Below, in pieces: positions 1 to 7,510 of a stretch of DNA of 29,146 nt. A program made the translations under genes and the position numbers. Source of the DNA: JABFRJ01 sp964389095 (GTDB lineage Bacteria > Pseudomonadota > Alphaproteobacteria > Rhizobiales > Hyphomicrobiaceae); the NCBI GenBank assembly GCA_964389095.1, contig CAYMEB010000035.1:1-29146 (forward strand), given 5' to 3'. Under the pieces are notes generated by a model. The model saw only the letters and a list, made by a program, of their open reading frames with translations, was not told where the DNA came from and did no database searches. Position 1 is the first letter of the stretch, and each line of letters starts with the position of its first letter.

Positions 1-619
1 CCATCTTGGCGTTCTGCTCGACCAGAAGAATGGACGTTCCCTGCTCCTGGTTCACGCGCTTGACGATGCCGAAGATCTCCTTGACCAGCAGCGGCGACAG
101 ACCGAGCGAGGGCTCGTCGAGCAGGATCAGCTTCGGCCGGTTCATGAGCGCGCGACTGATCGACAGCATCTGCTGCTCGCCACCGGAGAGCTGCCCGGCC
201 GGCTGGGACAAGCGCTCCTTCAATCGCGGGAAATAGCCGTAGATCCGCTCGAGGTCTTCCGCGATCCCTTTCGAATCCCGGCGCAGATAGGCGCCCATCG
301 TCAGGTTCTCGGCAACGGTGAGGAACGGGAACACCTCGCGCCCTTCGGGAACGTGGCTGAGCCCCAGACGTACGATCCGGTCCGCGTCCATGCGGGTGAT
401 CGGCCGCCCTTCGAACTCGACAGTTCCCTTGAGCGGATCGAGGACGCCCGAGATGGTCTTGAGAATTGTCGTCTTGCCCGCCCCGTTCGCGCCGAGAACG
501 GCGACGATCGATCCTTTCGGCACCTCGAGCGAGACGCCGCGGATGGCCATGATCGGCCCGTAATAGCTCTCGATGTTTCGGACGGACAGGATCGGCGGTG
601 GCATCGACGCTGCGCTCAT
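1..619 (-). CDS. livF: LivF-type ABC transporter ATPase, branched-chain amino acid family (3' end outside window)
   Basis: This is the second ATPase of a HAAT-type importer that energises uptake through LivH/LivM at the inner membrane. Reading inward from 619, the protein starts MSAASMPPPILSVRNIES, then shows a Walker A of the form GANGAGKTT, the LivF-typical SHVPEGREVFP segment, the ABC signature LSGGEQQM, Walker B LILLDEPSLGL and the H-loop region VEQNA. The C-terminal part lies beyond position 1. The start at 619 has GAGGAG six bases upstream, and this site overlaps the livG stop, so the two genes are probably translationally coupled. It is the last visible gene of a livH-livM-livG-livF operon. 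No substrate-binding protein gene is visible; it may lie further left. Family assignment is firm; the substrate is not determined by sequence. Confidence 0.93.
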   Translation of the reverse strand, partial: MSAASMPPPILSVRNIESYYGPIMAIRGVSLEVPKGSIVAVLGANGAGKTTILKTISGVLDPLKGTVEFEGRPITRMDADRIVRLGLSHVPEGREVFPFLTVAENLTMGAYLRRDSKGIAEDLERIYGYFPRLKERLSQPAGQLSGGEQQMLSISRALMNRPKLILLDEPSLGLSPLLVKEIFGIVKRVNQEQGTSILLVEQNAKM

Positions 620-629
620 CACTCGCTCC

Positions 630-1415
630 TCACGTGCCCAGATACGCGGCGACGACGTCGGGGTGGCTCTGAACCTCGGCCGGGGTGCCCGTCGCCATCA
701 CGCGCCCGTAGTTGAGCGCCATGACCCGATCCGAGACCCGGTTCACCAAGCTCATGTCGTGCTCGACCATCAGAACCGTGATGCCCAGTTCGCTGCGAAT
801 ATCGCGGATCCAGAACGACATGTCGGTCGTCTCCTCGACATTCAAGCCAGACGACGGTTCGTCGAGCAGGATCATCTTGGGCTCCGAGCACAGCGCGCGC
901 GCGACCTCCGTCACCTTGCGCACGCCATAGGGCAGCCCCGCGATCAACTTGTCGCGGTAGGCCTGCAGATCGAGGAAATCGATGATCTCCTCGACCATGG
1001 CGCGATGTGCACGCTCGGCCGATTTCACGTTCGGCAGAAACAGCAACTCCTGCCAGAGCTGGGTCCGAGAGTGGCAGTGGCGCCCCACGAGGAGGTTCTG
1101 CAGGAGGCTCGCGTTTTCGAAGAGCTCGATGTTCTGGAAGGTCCGCGCGATGCCGAGCTTCGAGATGCGATGCGGCGGCACGTGCGTGATGTCCTTCCCC
1201 TCGAAGAAAAGACGGCCGCTGGTCGGTTCGTAGAGGCGCGAGATCAGATTGAAGATCGAGGTCTTGCCCGCGCCGTTGGGACCGATGATCGTGAAGATCT
1301 CGCCCCCGTTCACTTCGAACGACACGTTGTCCACGGCCTTCAGGCCGCCGAACTGCAACGAGATTCCATCGACCTTGAAGAGCGGGCCGGACGCCTGCGG
1401 AGCCGCGCTGGTCAT
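630..1415 (-). CDS. livG: LivG-type ABC transporter ATPase, branched-chain amino acid family
   Basis: A 261-residue ATP-binding subunit of a branched-chain amino acid/HAAT family importer. From the ATG at 1415 it begins MTSAAPQASGPLFKVDGISL. Visible motifs are Walker A GPNGAGKTS, the LivG-typical GIARTFQNIELF Q-loop region, Walker B ILLDEPSSGL and the H-loop VEHDM. The signature loop is degenerate: LPYGVRKVTEVARAL replaces the usual LSYGxQR, as seen in some LivG paralogs. The start overlaps the livM stop by four bases (ATGA), indicating translational coupling. A longer in-frame open frame runs upstream to 2039, but it lies over livM and has no family homology pattern, so I reject it. Role: couples ATP hydrolysis to the LivH/LivM channel together with LivF. 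Confidence 0.95.
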   Translation of the reverse strand: MTSAAPQASGPLFKVDGISLQFGGLKAVDNVSFEVNGGEIFTIIGPNGAGKTSIFNLISRLYEPTSGRLFFEGKDITHVPPHRISKLGIARTFQNIELFENASLLQNLLVGRHCHSRTQLWQELLFLPNVKSAERAHRAMVEEIIDFLDLQAYRDKLIAGLPYGVRKVTEVARALCSEPKMILLDEPSSGLNVEETTDMSFWIRDIRSELGITVLMVEHDMSLVNRVSDRVMALNYGRVMATGTPAEVQSHPDVVAAYLGT

Positions 1416-2563
1416 CGGTTGCGCTCCGTCTTGACGTAGGTTTTCTGCCGCTTGAACGTGGCCTTTTTGTACATCGGGAACATCTGGAAATAGAGCTTGA
1501 TCTTCAGCCATCGCCCATAGAGCCCATAGGGCTCGAACAGGATAAAGAGCACGATGATCAGCCCGTAGATGGCGCCCTTGATGCCGGGCGCCGAGGCGAT
1601 CGACGATGTTGCGCTCTTGACGCCGGCGGCGGCCTCGGCACTCCCCCCGAAGGTTCGCACGAGGTTGGACAGCAGACCGGGGACGTCGTCCTTCAGCCAG
1701 GTCAGGGCCGGGTCGATCATCACCATGAATATCGCGCCGAGGATGGCTCCGTGCAGGCCGATGGCGCCGCCGATGATGATGACCATGATGAACTCGATGG
1801 ACAGCAGGAGCGTGAACATCTCCGGACTGATGAAGCTCATCTTGTGGGCGAACAGGCAGCCGGCCAACCCGGTTATCGCGGCGCTGATCGCGAACGCCTT
1901 GACCTTGTAGGCGGCGAGGTTGATGCCCATGCTCTTGGCGGCGGTTTCGCTGTCGCGGATGGCGATGAAGGCGCGGCCGGTGGGCGAGCGCATGAGATTG
2001 AGCGTGGCGAACACCACCATCACCAGCACCCCGAGACACAGGTAATAGAACGCGTCGCTGTCACGCGGCACCGGCGTACCGAACAGGTTGAGCGTGCGCA
2101 CGCGCAGGCCTTCGTTTCCGTGGGTCACGCTCTCCCAGCGCGCGAGAATCTCCTCGACGATGAAGCCGAACGAAATCGTGGCGATCAGCAGGTAGATGCC
2201 GTGCAGCCGCAAGGCCGGGAATCCGACGATGGCGCCGACCGTCCCGCTCAGACATCCGGCCACGATGAAGTACTGCCAGAAGGTGAACCCGCGCGCCTGC
2301 ATGTAGGCGGCAGTGTAGGCCCCGATCGCGAGAAAGGCCGCGTGCCCGAGCGAGCCCTGCCCCGTGAAGCCGGTGAGGATCATCAGCGCCACGCCCACGA
2401 TCGCGTAGATGAAGACGAACACCAGCTGGCTCTGAAGGTACTGCGAGATCAGCAGCGGCGCGATCAAAAGAACTGCGAACAGCGCGATGTAGGACCACCA
2501 GTGCCCCGCATGCTGGAACAGCCTGATGTCCTGGTCGTAGTTGGTCTTGAATAGAAAGCGCAT
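1412..2563 (-). CDS. livM: LivM-type ABC transporter permease
   Basis: An inner-membrane permease of a branched-chain amino acid family importer, about 383 residues. It has repeated hydrophobic segments, starting around residues 25-45 and 50-75, and the conserved GQGSLGHAAFLAIGAYTAA segment typical of LivM. The central EAA-like region is RAFIAIRDSETAAKSMGIN. It ends in a basic cytoplasmic tail rich in Lys and Arg (about residues 345-383). I chose the ATG at 2563; an in-frame GTG at 2569 is the alternative and would overlap the stop of a 23-codon ORF as GTGA. The 3' end overlaps livG by four bases. The partner permease is livH just upstream. Family assignment is firm; the substrate is open. 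Confidence 0.93.
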   Translation of the reverse strand: MRFLFKTNYDQDIRLFQHAGHWWSYIALFAVLLIAPLLISQYLQSQLVFVFIYAIVGVALMILTGFTGQGSLGHAAFLAIGAYTAAYMQARGFTFWQYFIVAGCLSGTVGAIVGFPALRLHGIYLLIATISFGFIVEEILARWESVTHGNEGLRVRTLNLFGTPVPRDSDAFYYLCLGVLVMVVFATLNLMRSPTGRAFIAIRDSETAAKSMGINLAAYKVKAFAISAAITGLAGCLFAHKMSFISPEMFTLLLSIEFIMVIIIGGAIGLHGAILGAIFMVMIDPALTWLKDDVPGLLSNLVRTFGGSAEAAAGVKSATSSIASAPGIKGAIYGLIIVLFILFEPYGLYGRWLKIKLYFQMFPMYKKATFKRQKTYVKTERNR

Positions 2564-2565
2564 GG

Positions 2566-2637
2566 TCACTCTTTCGCTGCGTGCGCGCCGATGCGCCTCG
2601 GGCCGTCCGCAAGGTCGACGTGGGGGAACTGGGACAT
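2566..2637 (-). CDS. Candidate 23-residue ORF between livH and livM
   Basis: A short frame starts with ATG at 2637, five bases after the livH stop, and ends with TGA at 2566-2568, directly against the livM start; its TGA overlaps the alternative livM GTG as GTGA. The peptide begins MSQFPHVDLADG and ends in HAAKE. It is hydrophilic with no membrane segment. A weak ribosome site (GAAGG, overlapping the livH 3' end) lies about 10 bases upstream. It fills the livH-livM gap almost exactly, which may mean it carries ribosomes from livH to livM or encodes a small protein. It may equally be chance in a 66-68% GC context. I do not recognise a family. Confidence 0.3.
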   Translation of the reverse strand: MSQFPHVDLADGPRRIGAHAAKE

Positions 2638-2642
2638 CGCTC

Positions 2643-3518
2643 TCACACCTTCTTGCGACCGAGCGCGCCGAACAGGCCCTCGGGCTTGAGAAGAAGCATG
2701 ATCAGCAGCACCAGATAGGGAGAAGCGTCCTTCCAGCCGCCCGGCAGGTAGAACCCGGCCATGGTCTCGATCACACCGATGATCAACCCGCCGACGACGG
2801 CGCCGGGGATCGACCCGAAGCCACCCAGGACCGCAGCCGGGAAGGCCTTGAGCCCCAGGACCAGACCGACATTGGAATGGACGAACGTGATCGGAGCGAG
2901 AAGCACACCGGCACAGGCCGCCACCATCGCGCTGATGGCCCACACGAGGGCGACGACGCGCTTCACCGGAATGCCCATGTAATAGGCGGCCAGCATGTTC
3001 TCGGAGGTCGCCCGCATCGCGGTGCCGAGGCGAGTCTTGTTGAAGAACAGCCAGAGGATCAGGCACAGGATCACCGTCGCGACGATGACCGACAGTTTGT
3101 CGTAGGCGATCACCAGATCGCCGATGCGCAGCACGCCCTTGGAAAAAGGCGTATCGATCTTCAGGTCGTCGGTGCCCCAGATCATTCCGGCCAGCGCGCG
3201 CAGCAGGAAGCCGAGGCCGATCGTGGCCATGACGATCGCGAATGCGGGGTAGCCCAGGATCGGCCGCACCACCAGCCGCTCGATCGCCATCCCGACGACG
3301 CCCATCGTCAGCACGGCCAGGAGAAACCCGTTCCAGTAACCGAAACCGAGAAGCGTGATGTACGTGTAGGCGAAAAAGCCGCCGAGCATCATGAGTTCGC
3401 CCTGGGCGAAGTTCACGACTTCGGTGGTCTTGTAGATCAGCACGAAGCCAAGTGCGATCAAGCCATACACGCAGCCGAGCGCGAGTCCGCTCACCAGCTG
3501 CTGCATGAAATCCAGCAT
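2643..3518 (-). CDS. livH: LivH-type ABC transporter permease
   Basis: First gene of the liv operon, a 291-residue inner-membrane permease of the branched-chain amino acid importer family. It begins MLDFMQQLVSGLALGCVYGL, with the LivH hallmark LIALGFVLIYKTTEVVNFAQGE around residues 20-42. About eight hydrophobic segments follow, as do ALVWAISAMVAACAGVL and, near the C-terminus, the GGFGSIPGAVVGG motif typical of LivH. A good ribosome site (GGGAGGGAAC) lies about 7-8 bases upstream of the ATG at 3518. A 10-bp hairpin occupies the leader just above that site. Pairs with LivM in the membrane. The gene faces a DUF3237 gene and feruloyl-CoA synthase, which hints at an aromatic acid substrate. Confidence 0.95.
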   Translation of the reverse strand: MLDFMQQLVSGLALGCVYGLIALGFVLIYKTTEVVNFAQGELMMLGGFFAYTYITLLGFGYWNGFLLAVLTMGVVGMAIERLVVRPILGYPAFAIVMATIGLGFLLRALAGMIWGTDDLKIDTPFSKGVLRIGDLVIAYDKLSVIVATVILCLILWLFFNKTRLGTAMRATSENMLAAYYMGIPVKRVVALVWAISAMVAACAGVLLAPITFVHSNVGLVLGLKAFPAAVLGGFGSIPGAVVGGLIIGVIETMAGFYLPGGWKDASPYLVLLIMLLLKPEGLFGALGRKKV

Positions 3519-3534
3519 GCCTACCGTTCCCTCC

Positions 3535-3559
3535 CATCAAGCCGTTTCCGGCTCTGATG
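3535..3559 (-). promoter_or_regulatory. Leader hairpin or operator-like inverted repeat upstream of livH
   Basis: The arms CATCAAGCCG (3535-3544) and CGGCTCTGATG (3549-3559) pair over 10 bp with a single bulged C at 3554 and a TTTC loop. The element ends about 17 bases above the livH start and abuts its ribosome site. As RNA it could affect livH translation; as DNA it could be a regulator site in the divergent livH/DUF3237 spacer. No T-run follows, so a terminator is unlikely. Structure seen directly; function inferred. Confidence 0.35.
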
Positions 3560-3705
3560 GCCGGATGGATGGCACGAGCTACCTTCGTATGATGCGCCGG
3601 GTTCGTCAATCGCAAGACGATCGGCCTTTCTCGCGCTCGCGTGACGTGACAGGCTGCCCCCGAGCAGCAGTACGGACACCAGCGAGACCCGAAGGCGGAA
3701 ACACC

Positions 3706-4170
3706 ATGAACCCACCGGCCGCGCCTGGACTGACCCTGATCGCGAGCCTCGACGTGGACGTCGGGCCGGTGATCGACGTCGGTGTCACGCCGGCGGGCCG
3801 GCGCCGCATGGTGCCGATCCTGGGCGGACGGGTCGGGGGACGGCTGGAAGGGCGCATCGTGCCCGGCGGCGCCGACTACCAGATCGTCGAGGCCGACGGG
3901 CTGATTCGGCTGGAGGCGCGCTACGTCATCGAACTGAAGCGTGGCGGCCTCGTGTTCGTCGTCAACAGCGGGGTGCGCCACGGCCCGCGCGAGCTGATCG
4001 CCCACCAGCTCGCGGGCGAGGCCGTCGACCCGGAGCTGATCTACTTCCGAACCGTCGCCCGGTTCGAGACGGAGGTGGGCGACCTCCAGGGGCTCACGCG
4101 CTCCATCGTCGTCGGCAAGGCCGAACGCCACCCCGACCGCGTCGCGGTTCATTTCTTCGTCGTAGATTAG
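3706..4170 (+). CDS. DUF3237 family protein
   Basis: A 154-residue protein matching the DUF3237 family in length and layout. It has an opening beta-rich segment with VGPVIDVGVTPAGRRRMVPI, then GGRLEGRIVPGGADYQIVEADG (split here only by wording), the ARYVIEL strand, GLVFVVNSGVRHGP, and the closing TRSIVVGKAERHPDRVAV. These glycine-rich strand motifs are the family hallmarks. The biochemical function of DUF3237 is not known to me. The ATG at 3706 follows GAAGGCGGA; a longer frame opens at 3505 but would run through the livH leader. The gene lies between a divergent liv operon and feruloyl-CoA synthase, in the same direction as the latter, which suggests a role near aromatic acid catabolism. That link is inference from position only. 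Confidence 0.85.
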   Translation: MNPPAAPGLTLIASLDVDVGPVIDVGVTPAGRRRMVPILGGRVGGRLEGRIVPGGADYQIVEADGLIRLEARYVIELKRGGLVFVVNSGVRHGPRELIAHQLAGEAVDPELIYFRTVARFETEVGDLQGLTRSIVVGKAERHPDRVAVHFFVVD

Positions 4171-4180
4171 GTTGCGTTCG

Positions 4181-4210
4181 TTGACAGGCGTGGGCCGCGT
4201 TCCCTAACAG
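4181..4210 (+). promoter_or_regulatory. Putative sigma-70 type promoter for feruloyl-CoA synthase gene
   Basis: A perfect TTGACA (4181-4186) is followed after 18 bases by TAACAG (4205-4210), a modest -10 match. It lies just after the DUF3237 stop and about 125 bases above the chosen feruloyl-CoA synthase start. The -35 is convincing; the -10 is weak, so this is tentative. Confidence 0.4.
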
Positions 4211-4335
4211 GTCGGGATGTGCACCTGTCGGGTGGGCGAGGAGTGACTGACCGGGTCAGCCGCCACGGCCACGAGCAGAAGCGGCAAGGATCGCGGACCG
4301 CGCTGAAACGGCGTCCGCCAGTAGGTTCGACAGAA

Positions 4336-6198
4336 ATGACCAATCCGACGCAATTCGCCGACGCGCCGCTTCGCCCCGTCGATCTTGGGCCGGCGGACGT
4401 CCAGATCGAGCGGCGCCCCGACGGAACCATCCTCGCCCGATCCCCGCACCCGCTGCCCAAGCCGGCGCGGACCATGACGGATTGGCTGGAGCATTGGGCC
4501 GTCAAGGAACCGGGGCGCTATTTTCTGGCGCAACGGGACGGAGCCGGTCCGTGGCACTCCCTGACCTACGCCCAGACCCGGCATGCGGCACGCGCGATCG
4601 CCGGCGCGTTGATGAGCCGCTCTCTGTCCGCGCAGAGACCCATCGCAGTTCTGTCGGCGAATGATCTGGGGCAGGCACTGATCATGCTCGCCGGGCAGTA
4701 CATCGGCGTTCCCGTCGCGCCGGTATCGCCGGCCTATTCGCTGATGGCCTCCGACTTCGGCCGGCTCCGCGTGGTGCTCAACAACCTCAGTCCGGGGCTG
4801 GTCTACGTTGCCAGCGGCGCTCCCTTCGCCAAGGCGCTCGCGGCCGTGGTGCCGAAGGATGTCGAGGTGGTCTACGGTGTCGACGCGCCCGTGGGGCGCG
4901 AGCGCGTGACCGCACTGGCCGACCTCATCGCGACCGGGCCGTCTCCGGCCGTCGATGCCGCGAATGCGATCGTCGGTCCCGATACGGTGGCCAAGTTCCT
5001 CTTCACCTCCGGTTCCACCGGCGTTCCCAAGGGCGTGATCAACACCCAGCGCATGCTGACGTCCGATATCGAGATGATCACCGCCGGGATGCCCTTCGTG
5101 CGCGCGACACCGCCGGTCCTCGTCGACTGGCTGCCATGGAGCCACACGTTCGCCGGCAATCACAACTTCCATCTCGTGCTCCGCCACGGCGGCACCCTCT
5201 ACATCGACGAGGGACGCCCGCTGCCCGGCGCGATCGAGACGACGGTGCGCAATCTCAAGGAGATCGCCCCGACGGTGTACTTCAACGTGCCGCGCGGCTT
5301 CGAGATGCTGCTGCCGCGGCTGGAAGCCGACAAGGATCTGGCGCGACTCTTCTTCAGCAGGCTCCAGGCGATGTTCTACGCCGGGGCGGCGCTGCCCCAG
5401 CACATCTGGGATGGACTGCAGCGCGTGGCCGTCGCGACGACCGGCGAGCGGGTCGCGATGATCAGCGGCCTGGGCTCCACGGAGACGGCACCGGGGGCGA
5501 TCGGCTCGACCGCGAAATGCATCCGCTCGGGGATGGTGGGCCTGCCGCTCCCCGGAGTGGACCTGAAGCTGGTGCCGAACGCCGGCAAGCTGGAGGCGCG
5601 GATCAAGGGGCCCAACGTCACCCCCGGCTACTGGAAGCAGCCCGAAATCACGAAGGCTGCTTTCGACGAGGAAGAGTTCTACAAGCTCGGCGACGCGTTG
5701 CGCTTCGTCGACGAGAAGGATCCATCGCTCGGGTTCTGGTTCGACGGCCGCGTCGCGGAAGATTTCAAGCTGACGTCGGGGACTTGGGTCTCCGTCGGCA
5801 GCTTACGCACAGCGGTTGTTTCTGCCTGCGCGCCGCTGGTCCGCGATGCCGTCATCGCGGGGCATGACCGGGATGCGGCCGCGGCACTGCTCATTCCCGA
5901 ACTCGAAGCGTGTAGAACCGCGGCTGGCCTGCCGGCCGCAATGTCGGCCGACGAGGTCTACGGCGCTCCCCGGCTGCGGGAGGTGCTTCACGAGATGCTC
6001 AAGACCTACAACGCGACAGCGGGCGGCAGTTCAAATCGCATCGCCCGGGCCGCGATCCTGACCGCGCCGCTCTCGATCGACGCCGGCGAGCTGACGGACA
6101 AGGGATCGATCAACCAGCGCGCTGTATTGGCCCGGCATGCACCGCTCGTGGAAGCGATCTACGCCGCCAAACCAGCGGCGAACATCATCGTCGTCTGA
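4336..6198 (+). CDS. fcs: Feruloyl-CoA synthase (hydroxycinnamate-CoA ligase)
   Basis: A 620-residue AMP-forming acyl-CoA ligase. It would activate ferulate (and likely coumarate or caffeate) with ATP and CoA to the CoA thioester, first step of side-chain removal toward vanillin/vanillate. Visible motifs: AMP-binding loop FLFTSGSTGVPKG at about 221-233, the aromatic-region VDWLPWSHTFAGNHN, GLGSTETAPG, YKLGDALRF, and the family-specific GRVAEDFKLTSGTWVSVGS in place of the usual GRxxDxIKxxG of other ligases. The catalytic lysine region is ELTDKGSINQRAV near the C-terminus. This FKLTSGTWV form is what separates feruloyl-CoA synthases from fatty acid or benzoate ligases. The ATG at 4336 gives the family length; a GTG at 4219 in frame would add 39 low-complexity residues. 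No hydratase/lyase or vanillin dehydrogenase gene is in the window. Confidence 0.88.
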   Translation: MTNPTQFADAPLRPVDLGPADVQIERRPDGTILARSPHPLPKPARTMTDWLEHWAVKEPGRYFLAQRDGAGPWHSLTYAQTRHAARAIAGALMSRSLSAQRPIAVLSANDLGQALIMLAGQYIGVPVAPVSPAYSLMASDFGRLRVVLNNLSPGLVYVASGAPFAKALAAVVPKDVEVVYGVDAPVGRERVTALADLIATGPSPAVDAANAIVGPDTVAKFLFTSGSTGVPKGVINTQRMLTSDIEMITAGMPFVRATPPVLVDWLPWSHTFAGNHNFHLVLRHGGTLYIDEGRPLPGAIETTVRNLKEIAPTVYFNVPRGFEMLLPRLEADKDLARLFFSRLQAMFYAGAALPQHIWDGLQRVAVATTGERVAMISGLGSTETAPGAIGSTAKCIRSGMVGLPLPGVDLKLVPNAGKLEARIKGPNVTPGYWKQPEITKAAFDEEEFYKLGDALRFVDEKDPSLGFWFDGRVAEDFKLTSGTWVSVGSLRTAVVSACAPLVRDAVIAGHDRDAAAALLIPELEACRTAAGLPAAMSADEVYGAPRLREVLHEMLKTYNATAGGSSNRIARAAILTAPLSIDAGELTDKGSINQRAVLARHAPLVEAIYAAKPAANIIVV

Positions 6199-6238
6199 CC
6201 GGACAGGATAGGCGGTCCGCGGGACGCGGCATCGCACC

Positions 6239-6988
6239 TCACAGATGCGGCACGAGGCGCGACAGCTTCCAGTCCATGCCCTGAAACGACATGCCCGCGG
6301 TGAGGTCCGGCTTCGTTGCCGAAGCATCGCGGGCGACCGAGACCGAGAAGGCCAGCGGACCGTCGAACGCAAAGCCCTTGAGATTGCCGAGCCCGATCGG
6401 CTGGCGCGTCGATGCCTGCTGGGGCGGCGCGGGGGCAGGCTGCGGAGCCGGGGCGGGTGCTCCGCCACCGAGCCCAGGTACACCCGGGATGCCCGCCTTG
6501 CCCAGGATCTGTCCGAGGCCGCCGGGGATCTGCAGGCCGCCACCGCCACTACTGCCGGCGGGCGGCATGCCGGGGATGGCGCCCCCGACTTTCTGCATCT
6601 GCTCCGCGATCACCTTCTGGAGCGCAGCCGCGTTGGCACCCTCCTCGACGACCCGGATCACCATCTGTGGCGTAACCATGGTCGCGAGGACCTGGTCGGT
6701 GAGACGCGGCACGAGTTGCTTCTTCATGTCACCGGCGAGCACACCGCCCACGAGGCCGCCGGTTCCGCCGCCGCCCGCCTGCTGGATCTGAGCATCGATG
6801 TGCTTCTCGATCTGCGCCCCGACGAAAGGCCTCAGCGACTCGCGGACCGCCGGGAAATCGACCTTGGATTCAAGGAGGCGCGCGTCACGGATCTCGATCG
6901 CCTGACGCAACTGCCAGCCGGTCCATGCCGGCCAAGCGACGTAGAAACCCGAGAGGCCGAGCACGACGAGGAACACGAGCCGGAACAT
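6239..6988 (-). CDS. DUF2939 domain protein, membrane-anchored or secreted
   Basis: A 249-residue protein whose N-terminus (MFRLVFLVVLGLSGFYVAWPA) is a hydrophobic signal anchor. It is followed by WTGWQLRQAIEIRDARLLESKVDFPAVRESL, here read in two blocks, which is the hallmark start of DUF2939 proteins: a short helix pair predicted to face the periplasm. A Gly-rich linker (about residues 71-85) and a long Gly/Pro/Ala stretch (about 138-195) separate it from a C-terminal domain ending in FQGMDWKLSRLVPHL. A GGAGG site lies seven bases above the ATG at 6988. Function is unknown for the family. It converges with the feruloyl-CoA synthase gene with a 40-base gap. Family call good; role open. Confidence 0.8.
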   Translation of the reverse strand: MFRLVFLVVLGLSGFYVAWPAWTGWQLRQAIEIRDARLLESKVDFPAVRESLRPFVGAQIEKHIDAQIQQAGGGGTGGLVGGVLAGDMKKQLVPRLTDQVLATMVTPQMVIRVVEEGANAAALQKVIAEQMQKVGGAIPGMPPAGSSGGGGLQIPGGLGQILGKAGIPGVPGLGGGAPAPAPQPAPAPPQQASTRQPIGLGNLKGFAFDGPLAFSVSVARDASATKPDLTAGMSFQGMDWKLSRLVPHL

Positions 6989-7084
6989 GGCGAGCCTCCG
7001 TTTCGGAGCCGCGCCAGCGGCCCGCTGCAGAAAAAACCTCGCCAGAGTTCGGACCGATGCGGTTCTGGCGCAGACGTCAGGGTA

Positions 7085-7354
7085 TCAGCGCTTGCAGCTG
7101 GCCAGGAGCTGCTCCCGCCGTTGAGCTTCCGACTTCCATTTGTCGGGATTGGCCAGACACCACGTCAGGTGTCCGCGAAGATCGGAACTCCAGCCGTCTC
7201 CGGTGAAGCCGCACTTGCGCTGCTCGTTGTCCTGCTGCTGGCGCAAGGCCGTCTTCGCGTACCAATCGCAGTTGGACTGTGCTTGGACCGTCTGCCCTCC
7301 GGCCCAGGTCGCAGCGAGCGCGCCGGTGAGTGCGAGGACCACGACTCGACGCAT
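7085..7354 (-). CDS. Small secreted four-cysteine protein
   Basis: An 89-residue protein with an N-terminal signal peptide (basic MRR, hydrophobic core, probable AxA-type cleavage near VQA at 23-25). The mature part has four cysteines at 29, 48, 66 and 87, likely forming two disulfides. The pattern also carries aromatic and charged landmarks: CxWYA, CGFTGDGW, DLRGHLTWC and a terminal ExxxRxxxLLxSC. I know this spacing from small hypothetical alphaproteobacterial exported proteins of unknown function, but I cannot name a family. It lies between the DUF2939 gene and a membrane protein gene, all on minus, with gaps of 96 and 156 bases, so they need not form one transcript. Coding is supported by the signal peptide and Cys arrangement. 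Confidence 0.7.
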   Translation of the reverse strand: MRRVVVLALTGALAATWAGGQTVQAQSNCDWYAKTALRQQQDNEQRKCGFTGDGWSSDLRGHLTWCLANPDKWKSEAQRREQLLASCKR

Positions 7355-7510
7355 GCTCAGGATACTCCCTTCAGTGTTCCCAGTTCGGAACCGATTTGAG
7401 ATCTGACGTTATCGCTCCGCAAATGAACTGGTCGTGAACGATCCTGTCTCCCCGACGCAGGATAAGCCGCAGGACCGGAACCGTCCACCGACGGCGGAAC
7501 GGAAGGAGAA

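Noticed and set aside
630..2039. Minus-strand 469-codon frame as an extended LivG
   Set aside because: The extra 208 codons lie over livM and show only Arg/His-rich shadow sequence; LivG has its normal length from 1415.
4219..4335. GTG start at 4219 giving feruloyl-CoA synthase 39 more residues, nearly leaderless from the TTGACA promoter
   Set aside because: The added residues are low-complexity and Arg/Gly-rich, and family length fits the ATG at 4336. The leaderless idea is interesting but not supported by anything else.
4204..5403. Minus-strand 399-codon frame opposite feruloyl-CoA synthase
   Set aside because: Composition is Arg/Gly/His-rich without a family pattern; the plus strand carries all ligase motifs.
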